From the NCBI GenBank assembly GCA_028583405.1, contig CM053251.1:5676983-5740982 (forward strand): a stretch of DNA of 64,000 bases. Reading direction: 5' to 3'. The notes under the pieces were generated by a model. It did not search any database and was not told the origin of the DNA. It saw nothing but the letters and a program-made list of their open reading frames with translations. The position numbers and the translations under genes are program-made. This document shows positions 1 through 14,845 of this stretch, piece by piece (the first letter of the stretch is position 1; each line of letters begins with the position of its first letter). This stretch comes from Pogonophryne albipinna (lineage: Eukaryota > Chordata > Actinopteri > Perciformes > Artedidraconidae).

Positions 1-147
1 TAATTGAAAAAATAAATAATTCGTGGCACAATTCAAACGGAATCGAAAGATAATCTTTCTCTCCCCATTGACTTCAATACATAATTCTTCCGAAATAAGG
101 TCCCATGGAGCTCCCCCGGAAAGGGAGGGACTTCGCCTCTCTATTGG
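1..147. repeat. MITE end, family A
   Basis: This stretch is near-identical to 721-852 and 23195-23315, and in reverse to 22578-22735. The shared core includes GACTTCAAT and the terminal GGGACTTCGCCTCTCTAT. The inverted pair at 22578 and 23315 shows it is the end of a non-autonomous DNA element, here cut by the window edge. No coding capacity is visible. Confidence 0.7.
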
Positions 148-720
148 TTCGTTACCTAACACAGTGGTTCCCAAAGTGGGGGGCGCGAGAGACCAGGAGG
201 AAAAATGGTTATAAAAAATAAATAAATCATAATTTGAAAAATTATTGATTCGAAAATCATATGATACAGTACTATTACGTCTGGGTCTCTGTGTTTCATT
301 AAAGCTCGGCCCTGTGTGTTTGTGTGTGTGGAACGAGCCATTTTGTGTGCGTGTGCGAACGAGAGAGAGAGAGAGCGCACCGGTACCGGAGATCGTAGTT
401 GTTAGCTTCTGGTGCTAGCGAGCTACGCTAGCGGATATAAGGAGTTTTTTCAACGACAAAGTGAATCTCAAACGTTTTGGTCACCATTAATGTAAACAAT
501 TATTTCCGAGGCACACGTTTATATGATCATTATAGTTCTAAAAAAAATAAGAGAAATTAAAAACAGGTATGGAATATATATGACAGTAAAAAAAGAAAAA
601 GTTTAAAAGGGTGATTTGTAAAATATCCATAAAGAAAAAGTAAAAGAGAATCGAAGGAAGGAAGGCAGGCAGGCAATTCTTTTATTTTGTTTACTTCTTA
701 TCTTTTAAATTGATCACATG
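148..720. other. Unassigned transposon debris
   Basis: No gene is visible. At about 160 the text CAGTGGTTCCCAAAGTGGGG resembles the terminus of a hAT element, but no matching opposite end was found nearby. A GA-rich patch lies at 360-376 and a GAAG/GCAG-rich patch at about 652-676. The rest is AT-rich and featureless. Confidence 0.4.
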
Positions 721-852
721 TGTAATTTGTGGCACAATTCAAACGGGATCGAAAGATAACTTTTCTCTCGCCATTGACTTCAATTCATAATCTTTCCAAA
801 ATAAGGTCCCATGGAGCTCCCCCGGAAAGGGAAGGACTTCGCCTCTCTATTA
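721..852. repeat. MITE end, family A (second copy)
   Basis: This is a second copy of the 1-147 sequence, ending in the same GACTTCGCCTCTCTAT. It directly abuts the truncated left end of the minisatellite-bearing element that continues from about 853, so one insertion has removed or replaced the end of the other. Confidence 0.65.
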
Positions 853-925
853 TACTGTTTTTCATCAATATATTATAGGTCTCAGATATATACAAAACAT
901 GTCTCTGAAGTATTTGGCTCCAAAC

Positions 926-1635
926 CATAGGCGGAGTTTGACATTTGCGCTTGGGGGGGCAAACCTTTTTTACTGACTTCAGTACACAGTTCCAACTATT
1001 GCGTTGGGTGCTACGGATACAGAAGCAATAAAAACCAGCGCTCACCGCACTGAGTATGACTTTTCCACATACGAACACAACTCATACCGTCATGCCCGCC
1101 TCATGCCCGCCGTACACACACACTCATATGGAAGGGGCGGTCTCTCCCCCCAACAACAGTGCATTACATCTGTAAAACTTATCATAACTGTGCACATCTT
1201 ATACTTATTTGATAACTACTATATCCCTTGGTTACTTGAACACGCTACAATATTATTAACCAGTGTCCTACTTAGTGCAGAAGTAGACGCCTTAAACGTC
1301 CCAGAAATTGGACGTTTTAAAAATCGCCACATATCTTATTGTAATACAATAGCTGAATCACTTGTATGTAAAAAAAAAGCGAGGGAACTTGTGTCCTTAA
1401 CCTCATACTTCACACACACACATCACACACGTCACAACATGCGACTGCTCAAAAATGAAATTATTTCAAACAAAACATGATATTATTCAGATTTGTATTG
1501 TAACAATCATTATATTACATCTATTAAAATATTGATATACGAAATATTTGTATTGGAACAGTTTTAGAAGTAGTAATGCTGTAACATATTTCAGCCACTA
1601 GGGGGGGCAATGCCCCCCCGCAAAATCCGCCTATG
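926..1635. mobile_element. hAT-like non-autonomous element
   Basis: The ends are inverted: CATAGGCGGAGTTTG at the left and the complement of CATAGGCGGATTTTG at the right. The flanks are a perfect 8-bp target duplication, CTCCAAAC (918-925 and 1636-1643), the length typical of the hAT superfamily. Removing the element restores the minisatellite-MITE sequence seen in copies 2 and 3. No transposase is recognisable in its 710 bp. Confidence 0.85.
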
Positions 1636-1838
1636 CTCCAAACACCAAACAGATCATTGTAGCATCCCATAATCCCCTCTGTTTCAGCCCTGTTTCAAAA
1701 GTGCTGATTCTCTGTCTGTTACTTTAGATGAAAATAAGGAGCCACTCCCCACGCCCCTCTGATACCTCATTCACACCAACGCAACTCCGGTTCAAGCTCC
1801 GTGCTAGAGCTTTTCAGGTTCAGAACCGGTTCTTCGGT

Positions 1839-2078
1839 TTAGCTCCGACTCTTTTCACACCGCCCCGAGTCCATCTGGTGCTGCGTCATCGTTTGCGTCA
1901 TGATGTAACCGTTTGCTTCATAAAGCCAAACCGCGCGGAAACCCCTCACAGCTGACACCGACAACAACAACAATGGCCGATTGTGCTCCAGCTTCCTCTG
2001 TACCTCTTCGGAAGACCATATTCCCAGTAGGTAGGTGGTCTCTTCAGTGGACCACTGCTGCTTGTTACGTTTCTCCAT
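1839..2078 (-). pseudogene. MYB/SANT-like DNA-binding fragment of a transposon
   Basis: Read from the ATG at 2078, the minus strand gives MEKRNKQQWSTEETTYLLGI, then a tryptophan and EEVQRKLE. This resembles the first helices of the MADF/MYB-like protein encoded by PIF/Harbinger transposons, with spaced tryptophans and an acidic stretch. After about 33 residues the similarity stops, so only the N-terminal part remains. It is not a host gene. Confidence 0.5.
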
Positions 2079-2542
2079 CGTTGTGTACAAACTGGATAAA
2101 ACGCGGGCTTTTTGTTGTTGTTCAGGAGTTGATCCCGCCCCTGCCCCCGCCTCGACGTAAGCGTGACGTATGCAGTGCTTTTGCTCTAGCCGGACAATTT
2201 TTTGGTAATTGAAACGAACCGGATTCCAGCTCCGAACCGGTGTCAGTACCATATGTGCTCGGGCTACCAGATCTGTTCGGGGTCCGTAGCTTACCAATGA
2301 CGTCACGCGTTGTGATTGGCTGTACGGTAATCGCACGCTGATTGGTGTAACTAGGGGCGCTGACTAGGGAATACCGGGGGTCTGATCAAAGACGAATGAG
2401 AGAAATAAATTCACAGTTATTGTCAAACAGGAGTTAAATCAATTTCTCGCTTATTGTAAGAATGTATTTCACCATATTCATATTTAAATGATCGGGAAAT
2501 TACGTTGTAATGATAATAAATCACCTCCCTCATTCAGATTAA

Positions 2543-2591
2543 TGTCGATTGTTATTTTTTATGTTTGAATGTTAAAAAAGAACAATCGACA
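2543..2591. repeat. Short perfect-arm hairpin
   Basis: The 11-bp arms TGTCGATTGTT and AACAATCGACA are separated by an AT-rich loop that pairs in part. It lies inside the 1762-3073 element, close to where its internal foldback unit sits, and may be a terminus or fold of that element. No function is implied. Confidence 0.4.
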
Positions 2592-3306
2592 GTGTTGTAG
2601 AGCCGATGAATGGGAGTCGGAGGCGGCGTGTTTAGTATGGAACACCACACTTTATTTTCCATCACATTACAGTAAAGCAGGATGATCTTGTATACACGCT
2701 ACACAAGCTAGAATGACAACACAACACAGGTGCACTCACTAACTCGTCCGTGGTGCAACACACACTATATAACCCAGTGAATTGTGTCCCGTAAATGTCA
2801 CCAGTGTAAACATAATTATGTAAATAACCCAATTTGTGTTCTGTGAAACGGAAAAGGATACTACATTGTTTTTGTTACTTTCGTTGCAGTGTCTTACATG
2901 TAATTTAGGTTAACTTCCTGTTTTATTTAGAATTATTATTATTACCTCTTGGGCTGCCGTACAGCCAATGCATGACGTCATTGGTAAGCGTAACGGACCC
3001 CAAACACATATGGTAGGCCGAGCACATATGGTACTGACACTGGCCCTGAAACACGTTGGTGTGAATGAGGTATGAGAGGTATTTAGTTAAAAAGAACACA
3101 ATGGTGCTCTAGAAGGAGATTCAGGTGGGGGGGGGGTTACCTTGGTTGCTGATTAGCTAATGGTTACACAAGCCAAACAATCGTTATGACATCATAAAGT
3201 GTCCAAAATCTGATCAGCTCATTTTCAGACAGGTTTTTATAGAAATGGATCAGGACAAAAATTGAGCGAATCTTTTTTCCTGAAACTTTCAGAATCTCTT
3301 TCCACA

Positions 3307-3535
3307 GAGGGGACACATGTTGATGTAGAAGAGACATGAAGAAGAGGGGACACATGGTGATGTAGAAGAGACATGGAGAAGAGGGGACACATGTTGATGT
3401 AGAAGAGACATGAAGAAGAGGGGACACATGGTGATGTAGAAGAGACATGGAGAAGAGGGGACACATGTTGATGTAGAAGAGACATGAAGAAGAGGGGACA
3501 CTTGGTGATGTATAAAAGACATGGAAAAGTGGATT
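3307..3535. repeat. 37-bp minisatellite, about 6 units
   Basis: Tandem 37-bp units begin GAGGGGACACATG and end GAGACATGAAGAA, with common variants GGTGATG and ATGGAGAA. The same unit occurs about 24 times in copy 2 and slightly more than once in copy 3 of the host MITE. Confidence 0.9.
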
Positions 3536-3557
3536 TTGCATAATAGGTGACCTTTAA

Positions 3558-5829
3558 CCTCTTTATATCCATAGTTGTGGAAAATGTTTGGAAGCATCGT
3601 GGTAATGACAGCTTGTATTTGTCATTTCACTCTTTTTATTGTTACAGATGGACACAGTAAAACTAAGACCGCATGTGTAACCCACCCTAGAATTACAGGG
3701 GGCAAATAACATTTCAAAAGTAGGTTTGGATTCAGCCCATTTCTTTTATGAGTATGACATTTTCCTAAAAATGCTCTGCTTCCATACTATCACCCTTGAA
3801 TTGTGTAACAATCTCTTGATCCTGGAGTTTTATTGTTTGTTCCGTTTTTCTTTTTGTTTAATATTTTACCTCAATACCAAAACATGTCATGGACTTTAAC
3901 TAGTGCACCCTCTCCCAAAGCCACACATTTTCCATCGATTTTTCTTGGCATTTGTATTCATAGGCGTAACCTCCACATAATATCATGAAGTCATGTATCA
4001 TTGTAAAGTTTAAACCATAACCTGCCAGTCATATTGTCATGACACTGATTTTTACCTCCAACACCGCAGTAGGGCAAATTCTGGATGCGACTGCAAAGGC
4101 TTTTTTAAGTAACTTAATAATGTAGTGATGTGCCTATCATAGTACATTCATATAGAGAACAAAAAGAGTGTTATAAATTATTAGACCTACATGAATAATT
4201 ACATTTATGGTGAGAATGAATTTAAGTTTGCGCAGTTAGTTCAGAACTATTTGTTGTTATAATTGCAGCCGTAACTGGCTTTCTAGGCAGCAAAAGAATC
4301 TTTACAAATCTTAAAGAAATCAAAATAGTGATGAACCTGTGAGATAATGATCGCCCCCTTCCAGTATAAAAAACTGCAGAGGCCTCTATTCAGTAGCAAG
4401 GGTTATGCATATTGTTAAAATAAGTTAAATGTTTAAATGGTCTAACATTTTCTCAAAAAATAAAAAACATGTGTACCAGAACTTAGTTCTTTCTTCTTAT
4501 CTCTTCCAATAATCATTTTAGGACCCCTAGATGTATCATAGTGGTTACCTGTGTATTATTTAAGGAGATGAGAAAAGAAAATCACTGAAGTTCCTTAACT
4601 CGGCTGTAATTTCCGTTTAATTTCATTCACTTAGAAATCTTGCATAAGAATAAACTATTTAACCGAACCTGTAGCAACCTTTTAGAAGATGAACCTGATT
4701 TATCTAAAGGTTTCTACAGGGAGTTCCTAACAGTGGAGTAATACATAAATGCCAGGTTATTTCATAGAGGAGTTGAGGGTTTGACTAAAATAACCTTTTA
4801 AATAAATGTAGGCAATGAATGGTGTGGTAAGTTACAATAAAAAAATGGTAGTGAATGAGGTAGTTGACATGATACACTTCAAACAGTTGACAAATTGGTT
4901 TGAGTTTAGTATGTGACACATTTTGGTGGATAATATTGTAACCATTACTGCATACAGGCTAGATCAGTCATTGTTAAATCTGTTTCATGAGATGGGAAAA
5001 GAATCACCATATTTAAATGTGTAGCCATTTTGATATTTGCATCTTCTTATATTTTGTTTGCACGTTCTACTAAAAATTCCCGACAAAATGCCACGATTTT
5101 GAACCGTGAAAATTGACTTTGTTATACATTAATTTGTCAAATACTCAAATTCATGCACAACTACATTTAATGACATATTGATTTCATAGAACACATTTAT
5201 TTCTTGTTTTGTAATTAACTGCACTGAAAAATACATGTACAATAACTTGTTTACATTTACTGCCTTGACCGTATTGCTCTTGTAAGCGTACTGTTCAATG
5301 TATCATAGGCCCAATTTAGTCCCTTTATATATTAAAAGTTTTAGCTTGTATTGTAAAAATGATACTTATACCATCTTTCGCTGTACTCTAGTGACAAGGA
5401 ATCTAATCAAGATTTGAAAACTTTCGCCATTGTTATGCATTTCAGCTTCCAGTAGTCTACTATGAAACCCTGCAGCCTTCTAGTCCAACGTGAGGTTTTT
5501 AACCCACAATCCCTGACATGAAATACTGTTTGAGAAAACACTCATTGGTTTGCCTGATAAACTCTTATGAAAACCTTCAATGTTTACATTGGAATCACAA
5601 AAGAAAAATGCCTTAATTGGGATCAAGTAGGTACTTCTTGTCTTGTGTCCTCGAACCATGTTTATCAGATGAATACATTTGACAGTTTTAGTTTAAACCC
5701 CTCTGGCACAGGCCATAGATTTCTGGGTGAAGCAGGTCCAACGAAACCTATGGCTGCCTGTGGCCAAGATGACAAATTCAATGCAGTTTTCTATCAGTAC
5801 TAAAACAAAGAACCAGTAACGAGACAGAC
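3558..5829. other. Intergenic, nothing recognised
   Basis: AT-rich sequence downstream of rps8. No splice-compatible coding similarity, RNA gene or paired repeat ends were recognised. Short open frames here (for example 5567-5803) show no family resemblance. Confidence 0.5.
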
Positions 5830-5847
5830 AGTTGTGGGGCTTTTGGA

Positions 5848-5853
5848 TTTTAT
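5848..5853 (-). terminator. rps8 polyadenylation signal
   Basis: AATAAA on the minus strand, 24 bases after the rps8 stop codon. The very short 3' UTR is typical of ribosomal protein genes. Confidence 0.8.
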
Positions 5854-5876
5854 TGACGTATCAAACAGCTGAACAT

Positions 5877-9310
<3,434 letters not shown>

Positions 9311-9360
9311 TCTCAGGCGCCGGCTAGAAAGAGGAATCGCAAAGGATCATGGGCAGGTTT
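9311..9360 (-). promoter_or_regulatory. rps8 transcription start with TOP tract
   Basis: Upstream of the ATG the minus strand has CCTCTTTCT (9326-9334), a 5'-terminal oligopyrimidine tract. Transcription probably starts at the C near 9334, giving a 5' UTR of about 24 nt. TOP tracts place ribosomal protein mRNAs under mTOR/LARP1 translational control; that part is family knowledge. Confidence 0.75.
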
Positions 9361-9584
9361 GAAGCCACGTGAGCTCGCGATAATTTGCGAGATCTTCATA
9401 TGGGCGAGGTTTTGTTGTCCACAGAGGAGTATCATCGCGGGTGTTAATGTTATTGCGGATTAATGAGCAATTACAGCGATGGAAATTGCTGGAAAAGTAA
9501 CACCACTGTCATTCAGAAATACTTTTTTACAATGAAAAATAATGCATTCAAAATCCAATTTAAGTAAAAGTACAAAGGTAAAAG

Positions 9585-10094
9585 CAGAGGTGGTTGAAGT
9601 TTCAGATGTTGTACTTCAGTAAAAATAGAAGTACCAGAGTGAAGGAACACTTTGTTACAAAAGTAAAAGTAGAAAAGTATTAACATCAACATATACTTAA
9701 AGTAGCAAAAGTAAAAGTACTCATTATGCAGATTGGTCCATTTCAGAATAATATATATGATATGTTTTGATTATAATTATTGATCCTTAAAGTCTTATTG
9801 AAGCTGGTAAAGGTGCAGCTATTTTTGAATACCCTGTAAACTGCAGGGTAACTTGTGAATTTAATCCAGGGTATTATCCAAGGTATTATTCAAGTGTTGA
9901 TCCCCATTATTATTAATTCAAATATGTAAAGTAACTATAGGTACAAAATAAACGTAGTAGAGTAAAAGTACGATTTACCTCTGAATTGTGGTGAAGTACA
10001 AAGCAGCAACAATTTGATATTCAATCAAAGTACAAGTCCCTCAAAATTGTACTTAAATACAATACTTGAGTCAAGTAGTGACTTTACACCACTG
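9585..10094. mobile_element. hAT-type MITE
   Basis: It begins CAGAGGTGG and ends CACCACTG, flanked by GGTAAAAG (9577-9584) and GGTAATAG (10095-10102), an 8-bp duplication with one mismatch. The interior is rich in AAAGTA and AAAAGTAC repeats. It has no coding capacity. It lies just upstream of the rps8 promoter. Confidence 0.8.
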
Positions 10095-10229
10095 GGTAAT
10101 AGCACTAACATATACTAATAAAATGAAAATAACTTTTTTTACTTTACAGATAAGAACTTTATTATAACTGAACAACTGAAGGATATTTTATGAGCTCTGA
10201 ATGGTTTAAAAATGTTAAACCAGTTTACT

Positions 10230-10567
10230 GAGAGCTGCAGACGTGTGGCTGGTGTGAGGAATGTGTGGTTAGGGGTATTGCCAAATATCTGGAACAAACC
10301 ATGACATGCATGCAGGTCCGCTGCAACTTTGACTCATTTTAAATCCAGGCTGAAGACCTTTCTTTTTGCCGCTGCTTTTAATTGAACTATTCACATCTCA
10401 CACTGCACTGTAACTTTTATACATGTCGTGTTTCTATCTTTGCTTTTTGATGTATATAATGTTTTACGCTGCACTATTTCTTAATGATCTTAATGTCTTT
10501 CATTTTTCTAAAGCACTTTGAATAGCCTTGTTGCAAGGTGCTATATAAATAAACTTGCCTTGCCTTG
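10230..10567 (+). mobile_element. L2-type LINE 3' end
   Basis: The end of a reverse-transcriptase frame (wording such as ATCTGGAACAAACC and TTTAAATCCAGGCTGAAGAC) is followed by a 3' UTR ending GCTATATAAATAAA and the tandem tail CTTGCCTTGCCTTG. The fragment at 61150-61500 shares the same blocks, so the family is multi-copy. It is 5'-truncated. Confidence 0.75.
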
Positions 10568-10768
10568 GTGTCTGAGGAATGAGACACACATACAGGTGAA
10601 CAGAGACAAACCAGGACACCGTTTGCCATTCTTAATCACTGCGGACTCCGGAGTGACAAACGGACCTTCAGACCAAACAACTTCCTCTGAGTTCTCCACA
10701 CACTGAAGGTGAGTCTGACCCTAAGCAGCACTTCAAGTGAATTTAAGTGAAGAGGAGGAAGCGGAGCA

Positions 10769-12854
10769 ATGACTGACTGTTCTCCCTTTCTGCTGTGTTT
10801 TCAGCTTTACTCAGAGACAACAGGTCTTCCAGACCAGAGGAGGATCTCTGCTGTCCGCTCTGTCATGACGTCATATCCTGTTGTTCTGTCATGCAACCAC
10901 AGCTTCTGTAACGGCTGTCTGAAGAGCTGGTGGACGAAGAAACAACTCCACGACTGTCCAGTTTGTAAGAGAAGATCTTCAAAGGAGTTTCCTCGTAAAC
11001 CTGGTGTTGAAAAACCTGTGTGAGTGTTTCTTACAGGAGAGAGATCAGAGCGCTTCAGAGGCTCTGCACTCTGCACTCTGCAGAACTCCATCTCTTCTGT
11101 CTGGACCATCAGCAGCCAGTGTGTCACATCTGCAGAGATTCAGAAACACACAACAAACACATCAATGAGGCTGCACAGGTTCTCAGAGAGGAGCTCCAGA
11201 CATCTCTGAATCCTTTAAAGGAGAAGTTAGAGTCTTTTAAAGAAGTTAAAGTGAAGTTTGATCAAACAGCAGGACACCTGAAGGTCCAGGCTCAGCGCAC
11301 AGAGCTGCAGATCAACAAGCAGTTTCAGAAGCTTCACCAGTTTCTAGAAGAGGAAGAGGAGGCCAGGATGGCTGCACTGAGGGAGGAAGAGGAGGATGAT
11401 GATGGAGGAGAAGATGGAGGCTGTGAGCAGAGAGATAGCAGCTCTTTCACACTCTGGCCGTTTCTCAATCTCGAGGATGCTGGCTTCCAAGCCAATATTT
11501 CAAGGATGCTACGTCATCAAGTGGCGCAGCAGGACCGTTCCAATGTCCAGCATACTTGGTATTCCACCGAGGCCGCGTCCTTGGTTTGGCGGAAATTTCG
11601 CTGCACATGGGTAGACTTCACGTCCTTAAAATCCCCACAATGCTTTGCGCACGGACCAATTTCAAAAACCCTTGCGGAGAATGGCTGAACCGACGCAGCA
11701 CACATTTAAATATAAGTATAGTGGTGGCGTATGTGTTGGTAAATATGTTACTTTGTTACATTTGTTACCACCAAAAATGTGTTCCGTGAAAGTAAAGCAA
11801 GTTCATAATTAGATATTTTGGTGATAACAAACAAATGTAACAAAGTAACATATTTACCAACACATGTTCTACGCCACTACATACTTACATTTAAATGTGT
11901 GCTGCGTCGATTCAGCAATTCTCCGCAAGGGTTTTTGAAATTGGTCCGTGCGCAAAGCATTGTGGGGATTTTAAGGACGCGAAGTCTACCCATGTGCAGC
12001 CTCGAAATTTCCCCCAAACCAAGGACGCGGCCTCGGTGGAATTCCAAGTATGCTGGAGATTGGAACAGTCCTTCGGCGGCACTCGATGACGTAGCATCCT
12101 TGAAATATTGGCTTGGAAGCCAGAATCCTCGAGATTGAGAAACGGCCACAGTCAGAGCCACACAGAGGAGGAGCTGAGAGCTGAAGACGTCTCCTTCCTG
12201 CACAACTGCAAGGCTGCAGTGGAGAGGCTGCAGCGCCCCCTGCTGGAGGATCTGCCCTCAGGAGCTCTGATAGACCAGGCCAAACACCTGGGCAACCTCA
12301 GCTTCAACATCTGGAGCAAGATGAAGGTGTCCTACCCTCCTCTCATCCTGGACCCAAACACTGCTAATCCAAACCTCTTCCTGTCTGAAGGTCTGACCTC
12401 TGTGAGACGAGGAGAGTATCAGAAACGTCCTGAAAACCCAGAGAGGTTTGATAACTTCTGCTCTGTCCTGGGCTCTGAGGGCTTCGACTCAGGGACTCAC
12501 AGCCGGGACGTCCAGGTTGGAGACAGCACATACTGGTTACTGGGTGTGTTAGCAGAGTCTGCCCAAAAGAAGGGAGACATATGGTCTGGATTATGGAGAA
12601 TACATGTCTGCGATGGTGAATACTAAGCAGGGTCACCATTAGATCCGCACACTCCTCTCAGAGTGCAGAAGAAGCCCCAGAGGGTCAGAGTGAATCTGGA
12701 CTGGAACAGAGGAGAGTTGTTGTTCTCTGATCCTGATACTAGCACACACATACACACCTTCACACACACTTTCACTGAGCAGATGGTTCCATACATTGAC
12801 ATTGGTGGTGAAGTGAAGATATTACCAGTGAAGGTGTGTGTGACAGTGGAATAA
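10769..12854 (+). pseudogene. TRIM-family (RING, B-box, coiled-coil, PRY/SPRY) pseudogene
   Basis: The domains lie in TRIM order. A RING relic spans 10840-11000 (CPLC, then SCNHSFCNGC and CPVC). A B-box follows (CTLHSAELHLFCLDH) at about 11065-11165, then a coiled coil at 11170-11450. A PRY/SPRY part runs from about 12345 ([28 protein letters not shown]) to 12854. The frame breaks inside the RING between CHDV and YPVVLSC, again near 11390, and meets a stop at 12624. A 694-bp palindromic element splits the coiled-coil exon. Fish carry large TRIM expansions used in antiviral ubiquitination, but this copy cannot make a full protein. Confidence 0.88.
11455..12148. mobile_element. Near-palindromic foldback element inside the TRIM pseudogene
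   Basis: The arms 11455-11780 and 11815-12148 are reverse complements over about 320 bp, starting TGGCCGTTTCTCAATCTCGA at the left and mirrored at the right, with a loop of only a few dozen bases. Removing it rejoins the TRIM coiled coil between ALSH and the TEEELRAED segment. A target duplication is not clear, so the superfamily is undetermined. Confidence 0.85.
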
Positions 12855-13798
12855 CGCAGCTGGATAAAGAGGAGGATTATATCTATGATGGTGTTTCACT
12901 GAATTGAACCCCTGGAGCTGCACCTGTTTCAATTCTTGTTACTTAGTTTTACAATATCCTTTTTGTTTTGAATTGTCAATCTTTATGAACCTAAAATACA
13001 TGCATTTAGCTAATTTGCATCCAAGGGAAAACGTGGGTACAACAACAAATTGTAAGAATCATGCATTTATTCATTAAAATATGGTGTTTCATTTAGAGGC
13101 AATAAGGGGACGAGTTTTCTTCATATGTCAAATGATTTCACTCGGTGTCAGAACTTAAAGCTGGGTTGGTTAACCTTTTCTGTTTTATTGCTACTGTGTC
13201 ATTTTAACCCTTTCACGCATACAGGTCACTACAGTGGACAGTTATTCAAAAGGTGTTTTCTTGTATATGCATGTTTTTTTTTGCATAGTTGCACCATCAG
13301 CCACTACATAGGACCCTATTGCATCATCCCATACACTGCCACTCAGTGGAAAGTCAGTGCATGATAAATGTCTAAACCAAGATGAACGACAGAAAGCCAC
13401 ATGGACCAAGTCACCTGCTGATATCCTGCCAATCCTTTCATGGAAAGCGCTCCCTGCAGGTATAAAACATTTGGTGACATCAACAACTAAGAAATCATAT
13501 AATTCATAAATTGTCAAAGTATTTATTTTATGTTTGCAGGAAATCATGATTATTTGCCTGAAGTGGACGTCATGCATCACTGGCTATATTTCAACTAAAC
13601 TTCATACTGTTACTGCTACTGTTCTTCTTGAAAATATTTCATTTGCAATATCTTTTTGGGCCTTAAATATAGATACTTAAATTATTATAATGTAATTTTA
13701 AGTTTGCACATCTTTATTTATCATTTTTTCCAAATGTACAAGTTTTCAGTTTAGACTTTAACGCATATAGGCCATAAAGTGAACCCTGTTATCGTTTC
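12855..13798. other. Intergenic, nothing recognised
   Basis: AT-rich sequence between the TRIM pseudogene and the CXC transposon. ATCCTTTCATGGAAAGC at 13433 weakly recalls the inverted GCATGAAAGGATTGC near 19066, so both may flank or belong to an older repeat. No coding similarity was recognised. Confidence 0.4.
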
Positions 13799-14167
13799 AT
13801 CCCGCTCCACAGAAGTGGAACTACATAATCTTTAGTTCATAAAAAAGAACGAGTCATGCTTATCCACCAAAAAAAAGTTCGTCGCTAAAATTCCTGTCAA
13901 TTCTTCTAGGCACGTAATTATTGGCTGAACTAGTCCCTTCAAAGCGTAATAATATCTTGGTCAAAAGTAGTGCCACGGTTCGTCACGTGATCGTGCTACA
14001 CCAATTGGGTAGCTGCATATTGTCAACAGAAGTGAAAGATGGCCGCCTACATGGTTACGCTAAACCAGACCAAATGGATTCTAAACAGTGCTGTATGCTT
14101 GTTTTATGTCATGTTTTGTCATATACATCACTAAGTCCGAGATATTTGCGTTATATACGCGGTATTT

Positions 14168-14740
14168 GTGAGAGGTAAAAGAAAGTCATTTGCTGTTGCA
14201 TGTGAGAAAGATGACTACCTTAAGGCTTTTAGAAGTTTAGGTACTAACTTTAACTTGGAGCAATCAACACTTGCACTTCTTTGCCGGTATGTATGTCACC
14301 TATATGATCAGCCAGCAGCCAAAAATGTAAATGATGCTAGGTACAAGGCTTTCTGTATGGCATCATCGGCCTTGCCAGAATTAAGCATTCCCCCTACTCC
14401 TGATGCCCTCCATCAGCACTGCAAAAGGGCAAATTACCAGGCAGCAATAATGAGGTCCTGTCTCAAAAGAGAAATAAATGCTCCATCACCTGCTGGATAT
14501 GGTTGGGAAATAGAGGATGGGAACTTACACGTCACCTGGATGGCAATACATCCTGCCCCTGACAGTGTGTTGAATGTGATACACTGCAGCTGCAAAGAGT
14601 CTGCCTGTGACAAAGGCAGATGTTCATGCTTCTCTGCAGGACTCTGTTGCACAGACTTATGTCGTTGCTCAAATTGTGCAAATAAAAAAGAAACGGAGGA
14701 AGAGAACGATGACTGCCCTGACACTGACAGTGAGGAATAG
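14168..14740 (+). CDS. Transposon protein fragment with CXC-like cysteine-rich C-terminus
   Basis: The frame encodes 190 residues. The first part (FRSLG, ALLCRYVCHLYD, NDARYKAFC) and the middle (LPPT-like SIPPTPDALHQH, KRANYQAAI, GYGWEIEDG, WMAIHPAPD) match a protein type I have seen repeated in fish and invertebrate genomes. A cysteine cluster at residues 140-170 (C-x-C, C-x-C, CC, C-x-C, C-x2-C) resembles a tesmin/TSO1 CXC metal-binding domain. The tail is acidic. The start is uncertain because upstream sequence of the normal protein is missing; an AATAAA follows at about 14795. It is most likely the C-terminal exon of a transposase-related protein, not a host gene. Confidence 0.65.
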   Translation: MRGKRKSFAVACEKDDYLKAFRSLGTNFNLEQSTLALLCRYVCHLYDQPAAKNVNDARYKAFCMASSALPELSIPPTPDALHQHCKRANYQAAIMRSCLKREINAPSPAGYGWEIEDGNLHVTWMAIHPAPDSVLNVIHCSCKESACDKGRCSCFSAGLCCTDLCRCSNCANKKETEEENDDCPDTDSEE

Positions 14741-14845
14741 GAGTGTCCTTATTCTGTTTTGTACTGTTTTCTATGTCATACCTTTTATATTTGTAATAAA
14801 TCTCGTTTTTATGGTTCATCAGTGTTGTTTTCATTTGTGGAGGGA

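Larger units (their letters stand above)
1762..3073. mobile_element. Inverted-repeat DNA element with MYB-like fragment (PIF/Harbinger-like)
   Basis: The left end ATACCTCATTCACACCAACG recurs inverted at the right end (20 bp). It interrupts the minisatellite MITE between CTCTG and GAGAGG. A second inverted pair lies inside (about 2238-2340 against 2950-3047), suggesting a further nested foldback insertion. The MYB/SANT-like fragment on the minus strand suggests PIF/Harbinger ancestry, but no clear target duplication was found, so the class is an inference. Confidence 0.6.
853..3553. mobile_element. TTAA-type minisatellite MITE, copy 1 (interrupted)
   Basis: The pieces 853-925, 1636-1761 and 3074-3553 together match the intact copies at 27564-28919 and 34372-34870. 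The right end reads AATAGGTGACCT followed by TTAA (3554-3557), as in copy 2. The left end is truncated. Two younger elements (926-1635 and 1762-3073) are inserted inside it. It carries about six units of the 37-bp minisatellite. Confidence 0.75.

Noticed and set aside
10769..12854. A functional TRIM gene with unusual introns
   Set aside because: The RING frame change has no splice signals around it, the SPRY has a stop, and the split in the coiled coil is a palindromic repeat and not an intron.
13921..14178. Host gene starting MAELVPSKRN
   Set aside because: The same frame appears inverted at 16764-16970 because it lies in the arms of a transposon.
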